Assembly (NCBI GenBank): GCA_036277635.1
Contig: DASUMP010000160.1
Coordinates: 1-26,606 of the forward strand
Length of the DNA: 26,606 nt
Direction of reading: 5' to 3'
Origin: DASUMP01 sp036277635
GTDB taxonomy: Bacteria; Actinomycetota; Acidimicrobiia; IMCC26256; PALSA-610
The translations under genes were made by a program, and so were the position numbers. The notes under the pieces were generated by a model. That model was not told the DNA's origin and did no database searches. It saw only the letters and a list, made by a program, of their open reading frames with translations. Position 1 is the stretch's first letter. Each line of letters opens with the position of its first letter. This document shows, one piece after another, positions 7,051 through 14,765 of this stretch.

Positions 7051-7821
7051 TCAGGCCCCCAGGGTGCGGATGCGGTCGAGGACGGAGTCGGCGGTCGGTG
7101 CGTCGAGGTCGTCGACGATCCGGCCGTCGGCCAGGAACACCGCGCGGTCCGCGTACGACGCGGCCACGGGGTCGTGCGTCACCATCACGATGGTCTGGCC
7201 GAGCTCGCGCACGGCCTGACGCATGAAGGAGAGGATCTCGGCGCCGGTGCGCGAGTCGAGGTTGCCCGTCGGCTCGTCGGCGAAGATGATCGCCGGCTGG
7301 CTGGCGAGCGCCCGGGCCACCGCGACGCGCTGCTGCTGTCCACCGGAGAGCTCCGACGGACGGTGTTGCAGACGGTTGCGCAGGCCGACGGTGTCGACGA
7401 CGTTGTCGACCCACGTCTGATCGGGTGCACGACCGGCGAGCGACATCGGCAGGACGATGTTCTCGATCGCCGAGAGGGTCGGCACGAGGTTGAAGGCCTG
7501 GAAGATGAAGCCGACGCGGTCGCGCCGCAGCTTCGTGAGCTGCTTGTCCTTCAAGCGGCCGAGCTCGGTGTCGCCGATCCATACCGAGCCGTCGGTCAGG
7601 CTGTCGAGACCGGCGAGCGTGTGCATCAGCGTCGACTTGCCGGAACCCGACGGTCCCATGATCGCGGTGAAGCGACCGGTCTGGAACTCGACGCTCACCT
7701 GGTCGAGCGCACGGACGCTGGCCTCGCCGGCGCCGTAGATCTTGGTGGCCCCGACGGCGCGCGCGGCGACGTCGAGTCGGAGGTCGTGGGCCGCAGTGGT
7801 GCGGTCGAGCGTTGCGGTCAT
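7051..7821 (-). CDS. ABC transporter ATP-binding protein, MacB/LolD type
   Basis: The 256-residue ATPase has Walker A GPSGSGKST (56-64), Q-loop Q108 in FIFQAFNL, signature LSGGQQQR (158-165), Walker B AIIFADEP (about 177-184) followed by TGNLDS, and a switch histidine in VTHDP. The FQ-FNL and ADEPTGNLD wording is typical of the MacB/LolD/FtsE group that drives FtsX-like permeases by mechanotransmission. ATG 7821 is supported by a GGGAGC ribosome-binding site a few bases upstream. It is followed after 5 bases by its permease. It is divergent from the histidine kinase at 8020, with a 28-bp palindrome in the shared intergenic region, so the kinase and regulator probably control this exporter. 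Confidence 0.93.
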   Translation of the reverse strand: MTATLDRTTAAHDLRLDVAARAVGATKIYGAGEASVRALDQVSVEFQTGRFTAIMGPSGSGKSTLMHTLAGLDSLTDGSVWIGDTELGRLKDKQLTKLRRDRVGFIFQAFNLVPTLSAIENIVLPMSLAGRAPDQTWVDNVVDTVGLRNRLQHRPSELSGGQQQRVAVARALASQPAIIFADEPTGNLDSRTGAEILSFMRQAVRELGQTIVMVTHDPVAASYADRAVFLADGRIVDDLDAPTADSVLDRIRTLGA

Positions 7822-7940
7822 TGCTGCTCCCTTGTCGTCGTCCCCGCCGTCGGGGCCACTGCGAGCATGCGGGACCTCGCCCTCCACTTCGTCGGGCTGG
7901 GGGTGGTTGCTCCCTGCCTCCGACGGCCTTCCGGCGCCGC

Positions 7941-7968
7941 GGCGCGTACACCTCGAGATGTACGCGCC
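7941..7968. promoter_or_regulatory. 28-bp palindrome between exporter and two-component genes, candidate response-regulator site
   Basis: The arms GGCGCGTACA (7941-7950) and TGTACGCGCC (7959-7968) are exact inverted copies. The spacer CCTCGAGA continues the symmetry with only one mismatched pair. It lies 119 bases upstream of the ATPase ATG and 51 bases upstream of the kinase GTG. NarL-type regulators bind inverted repeats as dimers, so this is the best candidate target of the regulator at 9207. Confidence 0.65.
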
Positions 7969-8007
7969 CGGCGACGGAGGATGGATGCCCCGTCGCCACG
8001 GCGTCGG

Positions 8008-8013
8008 TACGGT
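8008..8013 (+). promoter_or_regulatory. Candidate -10 element of the kinase gene
   Basis: TACGGT fits TANNNT and ends 6 bases before GTG 8020, a spacing consistent with a leaderless message. No Shine-Dalgarno sequence precedes this GTG. The match is short, so it is tentative. Confidence 0.4.
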
Positions 8014-8019
8014 TGCTCG

Positions 8020-9210
8020 GTGCCCCTCGCGACGTGGTTCCGGGACCGGTGGCAGTGGGTCCGCCAGCTGAACCCGTGGGTGCTCGACGCGGTGCTCGGC
8101 ACGCTGTTCGTGCTGCTCGGCATCCTCACGACCGGCGGCGACGACGCCACGCGCATCGATCCGGTGCGCGAGCGCGACGCGCTGGCGTTCCTGCTCATCC
8201 TGACGACGGCGGCCCCGTTCTTCTTCCGGCGGCGGTTGCCGGCCTTCACCGTGATCGTCGTGATCACGTCGCTCGGCATCTACGTCAGTCGCGGCCACTA
8301 CGAGGGTCTGCTCCCCACGTACCTCATCGTCGCGATGTACACGGCGGGGAACTACGCCGAGACGCGCCGCGCTCGGTTCGCGGCGGCGTACCTCGTCGTC
8401 GTGATGGCCGCCCTGCTGTTCACCGACGCGCCCGGGTTCGACGGGGGCGTGTTCGCGGGCAACGCCGCGATCTTTCTCGCCGCGTTCTTCTTCGGCACGA
8501 GCGTGAAGAACCGCCGCCTCTACACCGAGGAGCTCGAGGCGCGGAACGTGTCACTCGAACGTGAGCGCGAAGAGGAAGCCCGACGGGCGATCGCCGATGA
8601 GCGTCTGCGCATCGCGCAGGAGCTCCACGACGTGGTCGCGCACTCGATGGGCGTGATCGCCGTGCAGGCCGGGGTGGGCGCGCACGTCATCGACGACGAC
8701 CCCGCCGAGGCGAAGCGGTCACTCCAAGCCATCGCCGCGACAAGTCGATCGACGCTCACCGAGCTGCGCCGCCTGTTGGGCGTGCTGCGCGACGACGACG
8801 GTCGCGCCGCCCACGCACCGGCGCCCGGGCTCGCGGCCCTCGATCAGCTCGCCGCCGACCTCCGCGGCGCCGGGCTCCCCGTCGAGCTGCGCGTGGACGG
8901 AACGCCGGCCGACGTGCCCACCGGCGTGGAGCTGGCGGCATACCGGATCGTGCAGGAGTCGCTCACGAACGTGTTGAAGCACGCCGGTCGCGCGAGCGCG
9001 CAGGTGGTCGTCGCGTGCGAGCCGGGCGTCGTGCGCATCGAGGTCGTCGACGACGGTCGCGGTGTGAACGGCCGCGGGGAGGGGAGCGGGCACGGGCTGC
9101 TCGGGATGCGCGAGCGCGTCGCGGTCTACGGCGGCACGCTCGACGCCGCGCCCCGCGTAGGCGGCGGGTTCCGCGTGCGGGCGGTCCTGCCGTATGGGGT
9201 CGACGAGTGA
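8020..9210 (+). CDS. Membrane sensor histidine kinase, HisKA_3 (NarL-system) type
   Basis: The 396-residue protein starts with five to six hydrophobic segments (about 15-180) with very short loops, as in intramembrane-sensing kinases linked to ABC exporters. A dimerisation helix follows, with RIAQELHDVVAHSMG placing the phosphorylated histidine at about H203. The ATPase domain contains AYRIVQESLTNVLKHA (N-box), DDGRG (G1) and GHGLLGMRERV (G2). Signal energy would pass to the regulator encoded immediately downstream; the two genes overlap by 4 bases (GTGA). GTG 8020 is my choice; an in-frame ATG at 7981 would add 13 residues. The frame is open much further upstream, but that region overlaps the divergent exporter gene. 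Confidence 0.88.
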   Translation: MPLATWFRDRWQWVRQLNPWVLDAVLGTLFVLLGILTTGGDDATRIDPVRERDALAFLLILTTAAPFFFRRRLPAFTVIVVITSLGIYVSRGHYEGLLPTYLIVAMYTAGNYAETRRARFAAAYLVVVMAALLFTDAPGFDGGVFAGNAAIFLAAFFFGTSVKNRRLYTEELEARNVSLEREREEEARRAIADERLRIAQELHDVVAHSMGVIAVQAGVGAHVIDDDPAEAKRSLQAIAATSRSTLTELRRLLGVLRDDDGRAAHAPAPGLAALDQLAADLRGAGLPVELRVDGTPADVPTGVELAAYRIVQESLTNVLKHAGRASAQVVVACEPGVVRIEVVDDGRGVNGRGEGSGHGLLGMRERVAVYGGTLDAAPRVGGGFRVRAVLPYGVDE

Positions 9211-9869
9211 TCCGCGTCGCCGTCGCCGACGACCAGGCGCTCGTGCGCAGCGGGTTCGTCGTGCTGGTGCGTTCGGCGCCCGACCTCGAGGTCGTCGGGG
9301 AAGCGGCCGACGGCGCCGAGGCGGTGGCACTCGTGACGCGCGAGCACCCCGACGTCGTGCTGATGGACATCCGCATGCCGAACGTCGACGGACTCGAAGC
9401 GACCCGGCGGATCACGAGCGACGAGCGGACCGCCGCGACGCGTGTGCTGATCCTCACGACGTTCGACGCCGACGAGTACGTCTACGAGGCGCTGCGCGCC
9501 GGTGCCAGCGGCTTCTTGTTGAAGGACACGCTCCCTGACGATCTGCTGAGCGCGATCCGGATCGTCGCCGACGGCGAAGCGCTGCTCTCACCGCGAGTGA
9601 CCAAGCGGCTGATCGCCGAGTTCGCCCGGCACGCGCCGACGCCGGCACCGGTGCCGGGCCTCGACGCGCTGACCGAGCGCGAACACGAGGTGCTGGTCGC
9701 GGTGGCCCGTGGCCTCTCGAACGCGGAGATCGCCGAGGGTCTGTTCATGTCGCACGCGACCGCCAAGACCCACGTGAGTCGCCTGCTCACGAAGCTGGGC
9801 GCACGCGATCGCGCCCAGCTCGTGGTTCTCGCCTACGAAGCGCGAGTCGTGACGCCGGGCAGCGAGTGA
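9207..9869 (+). CDS. NarL/FixJ-family response regulator
   Basis: The 220-residue protein begins with a receiver domain (1-120): acidic pocket D8/D9, phosphoacceptor D54 in VVLMDIRMPNVDG, and the conserved Lys in FLLKDT. A Pro/Ala linker leads to a LuxR-type helix-turn-helix (about 155-211) with the usual LTEREHEVL and GLSNAEIAEGLFMSHATAKTHV. Phosphorylation by the upstream kinase should promote dimerisation and DNA binding. GTG 9207 overlaps the kinase stop codon, indicating translational coupling, and gives the canonical N-terminus IRVAVADDQ. The likely target is the divergent exporter promoter. It converges on the P450 gene with only 6 bases between stop codons. Confidence 0.93.
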   Translation: MIRVAVADDQALVRSGFVVLVRSAPDLEVVGEAADGAEAVALVTREHPDVVLMDIRMPNVDGLEATRRITSDERTAATRVLILTTFDADEYVYEALRAGASGFLLKDTLPDDLLSAIRIVADGEALLSPRVTKRLIAEFARHAPTPAPVPGLDALTEREHEVLVAVARGLSNAEIAEGLFMSHATAKTHVSRLLTKLGARDRAQLVVLAYEARVVTPGSE

Positions 9870-9875
9870 GCGACG

Positions 9876-11147
9876 TCAGCCCCAGGTGACCGGGAGCGCA
9901 CTCGGCGCGCGGAACGTCATGCCGGTGATCGGCGGCACTTCCACGTCGGGGTCGAAGCGCAGGTTCGGCAGGCGGTCGAGCAGGCGGTTGATCACGACGC
10001 GGGTCTCCATGCGCGCGAGGTGCAGACCGAGGCACATGTGCGGACCCCACGCGAACGCGAGGTGCTGGCGCGGCGGGCGGAAGATGTCGAACTCCTCGGG
10101 CCGTTCCCAGACCTTCTCGTCGTGGTTCGCCGAACCGATGTTGATGACGACCGTCGCGCCGCGCGTGATCGTGACTCCCTCGATCTCGACGTCGCGAGTG
10201 GCGGTGCGCATGATCGTGAGCAGCGGCGGCTCCCAGCGCAGCCCTTCCTCGATCGCCTGCGGGAGCAACGCGCGGTCGGCGCGCAGCGCGTCGAGCTGGT
10301 CGGGGTTCGAGAGCAGACCGTGCAGGAGGTTGCTCGACGAGCGGTACGTGGTCTCTGCGCCCGCGGGGAGCAGCAGTCGGCAGAACGCGATGATCTCGTC
10401 GTTCGTGAGCCGCGTGCCGTCGAGCTCGGCGTTCGCGAGCACGCTGAGCACGTCGTCGGAGGGCGCGTCGCGCCGGGCCTCGATGAACGGCAGCAGGTAG
10501 TCGTGGATCGCTTGCGACGCCTGCATGCCGCGATCCATGTCGAAGCCGACGCTGATCAGCTCGACCGCCTTGCGGTGGAACCACGGCAGGTCGGCACGCG
10601 GGAGTCCGAGGAGACGAGCGATCACCACGACCGGGAACGGGAACGTGCACTCGCGCACCAGGTCGGCGCGGCCGCGGTCGAAGAACGCGTCGATGTGCTC
10701 GTCGACCACACCGACCACGAGGTCGCGCTCCCACTGCTCCATCGACTTGCGGCTGAACGCCTGCTGCACGAGCCCGCGATACGTGTGGTGCTCCGGCTCG
10801 TCCATCTCGAGGATCGTGTGGCCCATGACCGCGCCGATCACATCGGCGTAGGCCGACGACGAGAACGTCTCGCCGTCTTTCAGCACCTGTTGCACGGCGT
10901 CGAACGAGAACGCGGTGAACACGTCGGGGATGCTCGACAGGTCGAGGATGCCGGCCTGGTCGACGCCGGCAGCCTCGGCCTCGGCGAGCACCGCGGCGCG
11001 CACGTCTTCTTGCATGATCCCGTGCTCGGCGCGGACCATCGCGAACAGGGGGTACGGGTTGTCGACGAGTCCGATCCCGGCGCTGCGGTTGAAGTCTTCG
11101 AACGGGTCGTAGCCGTCGTCGCGATCCGTGGACGCGTCGGTCGTCAT
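9876..11147 (-). CDS. Cytochrome P450 monooxygenase
   Basis: This 423-residue soluble bacterial P450 has the oxygen-binding I-helix motif AGAETT (262-267), the K-helix ExxR (E301, R304) and the haem-binding loop FAWGPHMCLG (365-374) with the proximal thiolate ligand C372. Such enzymes insert one oxygen atom into a C-H bond using electrons from a ferredoxin; no ferredoxin gene is in the window. The subfamily cannot be fixed, but the context (acyl-CoA dehydrogenases, thiolase, ETF) resembles actinobacterial clusters where a P450 opens an alkyl chain or ring for later degradation. ATG 11147 has a GAGGGGGA ribosome-binding site. A TAGCGT -10 (11191-11196) and a TGAC-N6-GTCA operator lie upstream. 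Confidence 0.93.
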   Translation of the reverse strand: MTTDASTDRDDGYDPFEDFNRSAGIGLVDNPYPLFAMVRAEHGIMQEDVRAAVLAEAEAAGVDQAGILDLSSIPDVFTAFSFDAVQQVLKDGETFSSSAYADVIGAVMGHTILEMDEPEHHTYRGLVQQAFSRKSMEQWERDLVVGVVDEHIDAFFDRGRADLVRECTFPFPVVVIARLLGLPRADLPWFHRKAVELISVGFDMDRGMQASQAIHDYLLPFIEARRDAPSDDVLSVLANAELDGTRLTNDEIIAFCRLLLPAGAETTYRSSSNLLHGLLSNPDQLDALRADRALLPQAIEEGLRWEPPLLTIMRTATRDVEIEGVTITRGATVVINIGSANHDEKVWERPEEFDIFRPPRQHLAFAWGPHMCLGLHLARMETRVVINRLLDRLPNLRFDPDVEVPPITGMTFRAPSALPVTWG

Positions 11148-11170
11148 CGGGTCCCCCTCGCCGTGCGCCG

Positions 11171-11188
11171 CCTGACGTTCGTGTCAGG
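11171..11188. promoter_or_regulatory. TGAC-N6-GTCA operator between P450 and DoxX genes
   Basis: CCTGACGTTCGTGTCAGG has 6-bp perfect arms. It is 23 bases upstream of the P450 ATG and 39 bases upstream of the DoxX ATG. On the minus strand it directly follows the hexamer TAGCGT (11191-11196), so it covers the expected transcription start of the P450 gene. It may also act on the DoxX promoter. Confidence 0.75.
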
Positions 11189-11214
11189 TCACGCTACCGC
11201 CCCGCGTCGCGGAC

Positions 11215-11220
11215 TAGAAC
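11215..11220 (+). promoter_or_regulatory. Weak candidate -10 element of the DoxX gene
   Basis: TAGAAC lies exactly 7 bases before ATG 11228, the spacing seen at the other probable leaderless genes, and there is no ribosome-binding site. The last base deviates from TANNNT, so confidence is low. Confidence 0.3.
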
Positions 11221-11227
11221 GACCGCG

Positions 11228-11758
11228 ATGGAGAGCATCGACCTCGACCAGATCAACCTCGGACTCCTGGCCCTGCGGGTCGTCGTCGGGGCCACGATGA
11301 TCGCCCACGGGGTCAACCACGTGTGGCGGGGCGGCAAGATCGCCGGGACCGCCCGCTGGTTCGCGGGCCTCGGCATGCGTCCGGGCGTGCTGCACGCGTG
11401 GCTGGCGAGCATCACCGAGCTGGTCGCCGGCTCGATGCTGATCGCCGGACTGCTCACGCCGCTCGCTGCGGGCGCGTGCGCCGGCGTGATGCTCGTCGCG
11501 TGGATCGTGAACCACCGGAAGAACGGGTTCTTCATCTTCCGACCCGGCGAAGGCTACGAGTATGTGATGAACCTGTTCGTCGCGTGCCTCGCCATCGCGT
11601 GCCTCGGGGCCGGCGAGTGGTCGCTCGACGAAGCGCTCGACGCGCACTTCTCCGACTGGTGGGGGTTGGTGGCCGGGCTCGGGGTGGGCGTCGGCGGCAC
11701 GGTCGTGCTGCTCGTCACGTGCTGGCGTCCGGCGCCGCGAGCGGCAACACCCGACTGA
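11228..11758 (+). CDS. DoxX family membrane protein
   Basis: The 176-residue protein has four to five hydrophobic segments (about 10-30, 58-78, 80-96, 112-128 and 145-165). The N-terminal layout LLALRVVVGATMIAHGVNHV, then a GLG-x-RPG turn and a second helix with ELVAGSMLIAGLLTPLAA, is characteristic of DoxX/DoxD-like proteins. These small inner-membrane proteins are linked to quinone-dependent oxidation in Acidianus and to a thiol-stress complex in Mycobacterium, but most have no proven role. It shares the operator-containing intergenic region with the P450 gene. Its 3' end overlaps the convergent ETF gene by 44 bases. Confidence 0.85.
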   Translation: MESIDLDQINLGLLALRVVVGATMIAHGVNHVWRGGKIAGTARWFAGLGMRPGVLHAWLASITELVAGSMLIAGLLTPLAAGACAGVMLVAWIVNHRKNGFFIFRPGEGYEYVMNLFVACLAIACLGAGEWSLDEALDAHFSDWWGLVAGLGVGVGGTVVLLVTCWRPAPRAATPD

Positions 11759-13526
11759 GCTCGGCGACGAGCGCCGGCACGAGCTCGTGCCAGTCGCCGA
11801 CGATCCCCACGTCGGCCGCGTCGAACACGGGTGCGTCGGGGTCGGGATTGACGGCGAGCACGGTGTGCGCGGCGCGCCAGCCGACCGAATGGTTGAACTT
11901 CCCGCTCGCACCGATGCTGACGAACAGGCGGGGCGCGATCGACCGGCCCGTGATCCCGATCTGGCGCGACCGGGGGAGCCACCCCTCGTCGGTGACCTTG
12001 CGACTCGCGCCGAGCTCGGCGCCGAGCAGGCGCTGCAACGGCTCGAGTGCGTCGTACTCGTCGGGCGCGACACCGCGGCCGACGCCGATGATCACGGCCG
12101 CGTCGGCGAGCGCGTCGAGATCGTCGTCACGGGATCGCGCGATCACATGGACACGACGACGGGGCTCGACGGTGACGCGTTCCACGCGCGCGCTCGGAGT
12201 GCGCGGTTGGCGGGTCGGTAGCACCCCGGCGCGCACCGTCGCCATCTGGATCGCCGTCGTCGCGGTCACCGCGGCCACGAGCTGACCGCCGAACGCGGGC
12301 TTCCACGCGACGAGCCGGCCGTCGACGATCTCGAGCTCGACCGCGTCGCCGGTCAGACCGGCCCCGAGTCGCGCCGCGGCGCGCGCCGCGACCTCGCGAC
12401 CCCACACGGTGCTCGGCGCGAGCACGGTGTGCGGCGCGGCGGTCGCCGCCCACGTCGCGACCGCGGCGGCGACGTCTTCTTCGACCTCGGCGCGGTCGAT
12501 CGCGACGACCACGTCGGCGCCCCATGCACCCAGTGTCGCGACGGCGGGCGCGTCGTGGTCGTGGGCGACGAGCGCGACGGTGTTGCCCCCGAGGATCTCG
12601 GCCAGCCGGGCCGCCTCGCCCAGCACCTCGCGCGTCATGTGCTCGCGGTTGGGCTCCACGACGACTGCGACGATCGGGCCGCCGGACTCGGTGGTGGCGA
12701 CGGTGCCGGTGGCGTGGGTCATCTCGGCGAGGGCGCCGCGTGCCGCCAGCGACAGCACCGCGTCGCGGGCCTGTTGCGCCGCCGGTCCCGCCGCGACGCG
12801 CTCCCGCGCGCGCGGCATCGCGAGCACACGCGTCGCACCCACCCGCGTCGGACTCGCGGCGTCACCCCACGGACCGGGACCGAGCTCGGACGCGGTGACC
12901 CGGCGCAGGCGCTCAGCGGGCACCGCGGCACGACCCTCGGGGTCCACCTTGGTCGGCTCGATGAGGCGTTCGGCGCACGAGAGGACCGCCGGCAGCGCGA
13001 CCTCGGCAGTGAGTTGGCCGTCGTCGTGCTCGCAGCGCGCGTGCACCACTCCGTGCTCGTCGAGGACGTCGAGGCGGCGCACGCCGGCGAGGAACGGGAG
13101 GTCGAGCAGCTCGGCGAGCTCGGGCGGGACCTGACCGGTGTCGGCGTCGAGCGAGTTGCGGCCGCTCAGCACGAGGTCGAACGCGCCGTCGCGCGCGAGT
13201 GCCGCCGCGAGCGCGCGTGCCGTCGCCAGCGTGTCGGAGCCCGCGAACGCCGGGTCCGACACATGGACGCCGCGAATCTCCACGTCGCGTGCGAGACCCC
13301 ACGCGATCGCCTCGCGCAGCGCGTCCTCCGCCGCCGGCGGACCGAGCGTGTACACGACGACTTCGGACCCCGGGCGTTCACGCGCGAGCTCGACGCCGAG
13401 ACTCACGGCGCGCCGGCAGTACGCGTTCATCTCGAGCGCCACGCCCTCGCGCTGCAGCCGTCCGTCGGGACCGAGCGTCATGTCCTCGAACTCGGGGATC
13501 TGCTTGACGAGGACCGCGATGCGCAC
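11715..13526 (-). CDS. Fused electron transfer flavoprotein (beta-alpha single chain)
   Basis: The 603-residue protein joins the two ETF subunits. Residues 1 to about 250 are EtfB-like: MRIAVLVKQIPE start, SGRNSLDADTGQVPPELAELL, and LPAVLSCAERLIEPTK. From about 285 it is EtfA-like: GPIVAVVVEP, STVWGREVAARAAARLGAGLTGD, and the FAD-binding end from residue 524 with GITGRSIAPRLFVSIG, NPDPDAPVFDAADVGIVGD. ETF takes electrons from acyl-CoA dehydrogenases and passes them to the quinone pool. The loop GASGKFNHSVG replaces the usual GISGAIQHLAG; from memory, such FNH variants occur in ETFs linked to mycofactocin, which I cannot verify here. GTG 13526 follows GGAG. It is divergent from the thiolase through a shared operator. 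Confidence 0.88.
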   Translation of the reverse strand: MRIAVLVKQIPEFEDMTLGPDGRLQREGVALEMNAYCRRAVSLGVELARERPGSEVVVYTLGPPAAEDALREAIAWGLARDVEIRGVHVSDPAFAGSDTLATARALAAALARDGAFDLVLSGRNSLDADTGQVPPELAELLDLPFLAGVRRLDVLDEHGVVHARCEHDDGQLTAEVALPAVLSCAERLIEPTKVDPEGRAAVPAERLRRVTASELGPGPWGDAASPTRVGATRVLAMPRARERVAAGPAAQQARDAVLSLAARGALAEMTHATGTVATTESGGPIVAVVVEPNREHMTREVLGEAARLAEILGGNTVALVAHDHDAPAVATLGAWGADVVVAIDRAEVEEDVAAAVATWAATAAPHTVLAPSTVWGREVAARAAARLGAGLTGDAVELEIVDGRLVAWKPAFGGQLVAAVTATTAIQMATVRAGVLPTRQPRTPSARVERVTVEPRRRVHVIARSRDDDLDALADAAVIIGVGRGVAPDEYDALEPLQRLLGAELGASRKVTDEGWLPRSRQIGITGRSIAPRLFVSIGASGKFNHSVGWRAAHTVLAVNPDPDAPVFDAADVGIVGDWHELVPALVAELSRVLPLAAPDAST

Positions 13527-13554
13527 TCGGTGCTCCGGGAGGGGCGGGAAGAAC

Positions 13555-13572
13555 CCTGACTATCGTGTCAGG
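13555..13572. promoter_or_regulatory. TGAC-N6-GTCA operator between ETF and thiolase genes
   Basis: CCTGACTATCGTGTCAGG has 6-bp perfect arms. Its spacer contains the thiolase -10 TATCGT (13561-13566), 8 bases before ATG 13575. On the other strand TAACCT (13570-13575) overlaps its edge and would serve the ETF gene. One bound repressor dimer would shut both promoters. Confidence 0.78.
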
Positions 13573-13574
13573 TT

Positions 13575-14759
13575 ATGCAGGTACGCGAAGCCGTCATCGT
13601 CGACTGTGCGCGCACGGCGTTCGGGAAGCGCAAGGGCGCGCTCGCGGGTTGGCACCCGACCGATCTCCTCGGATACGCGCTGCGCACGTTGATCGAGCGC
13701 AACGATCTCGACCCGACGCTCGTCGACGACGTCGTGGGCGGCTGCGTGACCCAGGCCGGCGAACAGGGCTGCAACGTCACGCGCAACGCGTGGATCGCCG
13801 CAGGGCTGCCCTGGCAGGTGCCGGCCACGAGCGTCGATCGGCAGTGCGGCTCCTCGCAGCAGGCCGTCCACTTCGTCGCGCAAGGAGTCATGGCCGGGGC
13901 GTACGACCTGGCGATCGCGTGCGGCGTCGAGTCGATGACCCGGGCTCCGATGTCGACCAACGCACGCGGCGGCGTCGGCCCGTTCAGCGGCGAGTTCCTC
14001 GCCCACACGGACAACACGCTCGGGATCCAGTTCTGGGTCGCGCAGGTCCTCGCCGACAGATGGGGGATCACGCGCGAGGAGATGGACGAGTACGCGCTGC
14101 GCAGCCACCAGCTCGCGGCGCGCAGCACCGACGACGGGTTCTTCGCCCGCGAGATCGTCCCCGTCCCGATCAGAGACGAGCACGGCCAGCTCACCGGCGA
14201 CGTGCTCGCGGCCGACGAGGGGATCCGGCGCACGACGACGCTCGAAGGTCTCGCGGCGCTCCCGCCCGCGTGGGACAGCGCGGAGCAGCCCGCGCCCGCG
14301 ATCACGGCGGGGAACTCGTCGCAGATGACCGACGGCGCCGCGGCGATGATCATCGCGTCGCGCGACGTCGCCGAGCGGCTGGGCCTGCCGGTCCGCGCCC
14401 GCATCACGCACTTCGCCGTCGCCGCCGAGGACCCGGTGCTCGTGCTCTCGGCGCCGGTGCCCGTCACCTACAAGCTGATGGAGCGCACCGGCCTCACGAT
14501 CGACGACTTCGACGCGGTCGAGTGCAACGAGGCGTTCGCCGCGATCGCGCTGATGTGGGCGAAGGAGTTCGGCATCGACCTCGAGCGGTTCAACCCGCGT
14601 GGTGGCGCGATCGCGATCGGTCACCCGCTCGGCGCGAGTGGGGTGCGGATCATGACCACGTTGCTCAACCACCTCGAGCAGACCGGCGGCCGGCGCGGCT
14701 TCCAGACCATGTGCGAAGGCGGCGGGCAGGCCAACGCCACCGTCATCGAACGCGTCTGA
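13575..14759 (+). CDS. Thiolase (acetyl-CoA C-acyltransferase)
   Basis: The 394-residue length is normal for biosynthetic or degradative thiolases. The nucleophile is C91 in SVDRQCGSSQQA, followed by the GVESMTR loop. The catalytic H350 lies in GGAIAIGHPLGASG and the second cysteine C380 in TMCEGGGQANA. The NEAFA motif is also present. The enzyme splits a 3-ketoacyl-CoA with CoA to release acetyl- or propionyl-CoA, the last step of a beta-oxidation round. The start ATG lies 2 bases after the operator and 8 bases after the TATCGT hexamer, so translation is probably leaderless. It converges on the LLM gene with a 6-base gap. Confidence 0.95.
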   Translation: MQVREAVIVDCARTAFGKRKGALAGWHPTDLLGYALRTLIERNDLDPTLVDDVVGGCVTQAGEQGCNVTRNAWIAAGLPWQVPATSVDRQCGSSQQAVHFVAQGVMAGAYDLAIACGVESMTRAPMSTNARGGVGPFSGEFLAHTDNTLGIQFWVAQVLADRWGITREEMDEYALRSHQLAARSTDDGFFAREIVPVPIRDEHGQLTGDVLAADEGIRRTTTLEGLAALPPAWDSAEQPAPAITAGNSSQMTDGAAAMIIASRDVAERLGLPVRARITHFAVAAEDPVLVLSAPVPVTYKLMERTGLTIDDFDAVECNEAFAAIALMWAKEFGIDLERFNPRGGAIAIGHPLGASGVRIMTTLLNHLEQTGGRRGFQTMCEGGGQANATVIERV

Positions 14760-14765
14760 CGCGCG

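Noticed and set aside
4772..7219. Plus-strand open frame of 815 codons opposite the ABC exporter permease
   Set aside because: It is rich in Arg, Asp and His in the manner of antisense frames in GC-rich DNA. The minus strand carries a complete FtsX-type permease with membrane helices.
4511..7999. Minus-strand 1162-codon frame joining the exporter ATPase and permease as one protein
   Set aside because: In this frame only the permease part is meaningful. The ATPase is encoded in another frame with its own start (7821) and stop (7051).
7885..8019. Earlier start codons of the histidine kinase gene (for example ATG 7885 or 7981)
   Set aside because: The added residues are Arg/Pro-rich, and those before 7981 cross the 28-bp palindrome. 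GTG 8020 directly precedes the membrane domain. ATG 7981 cannot be fully excluded.
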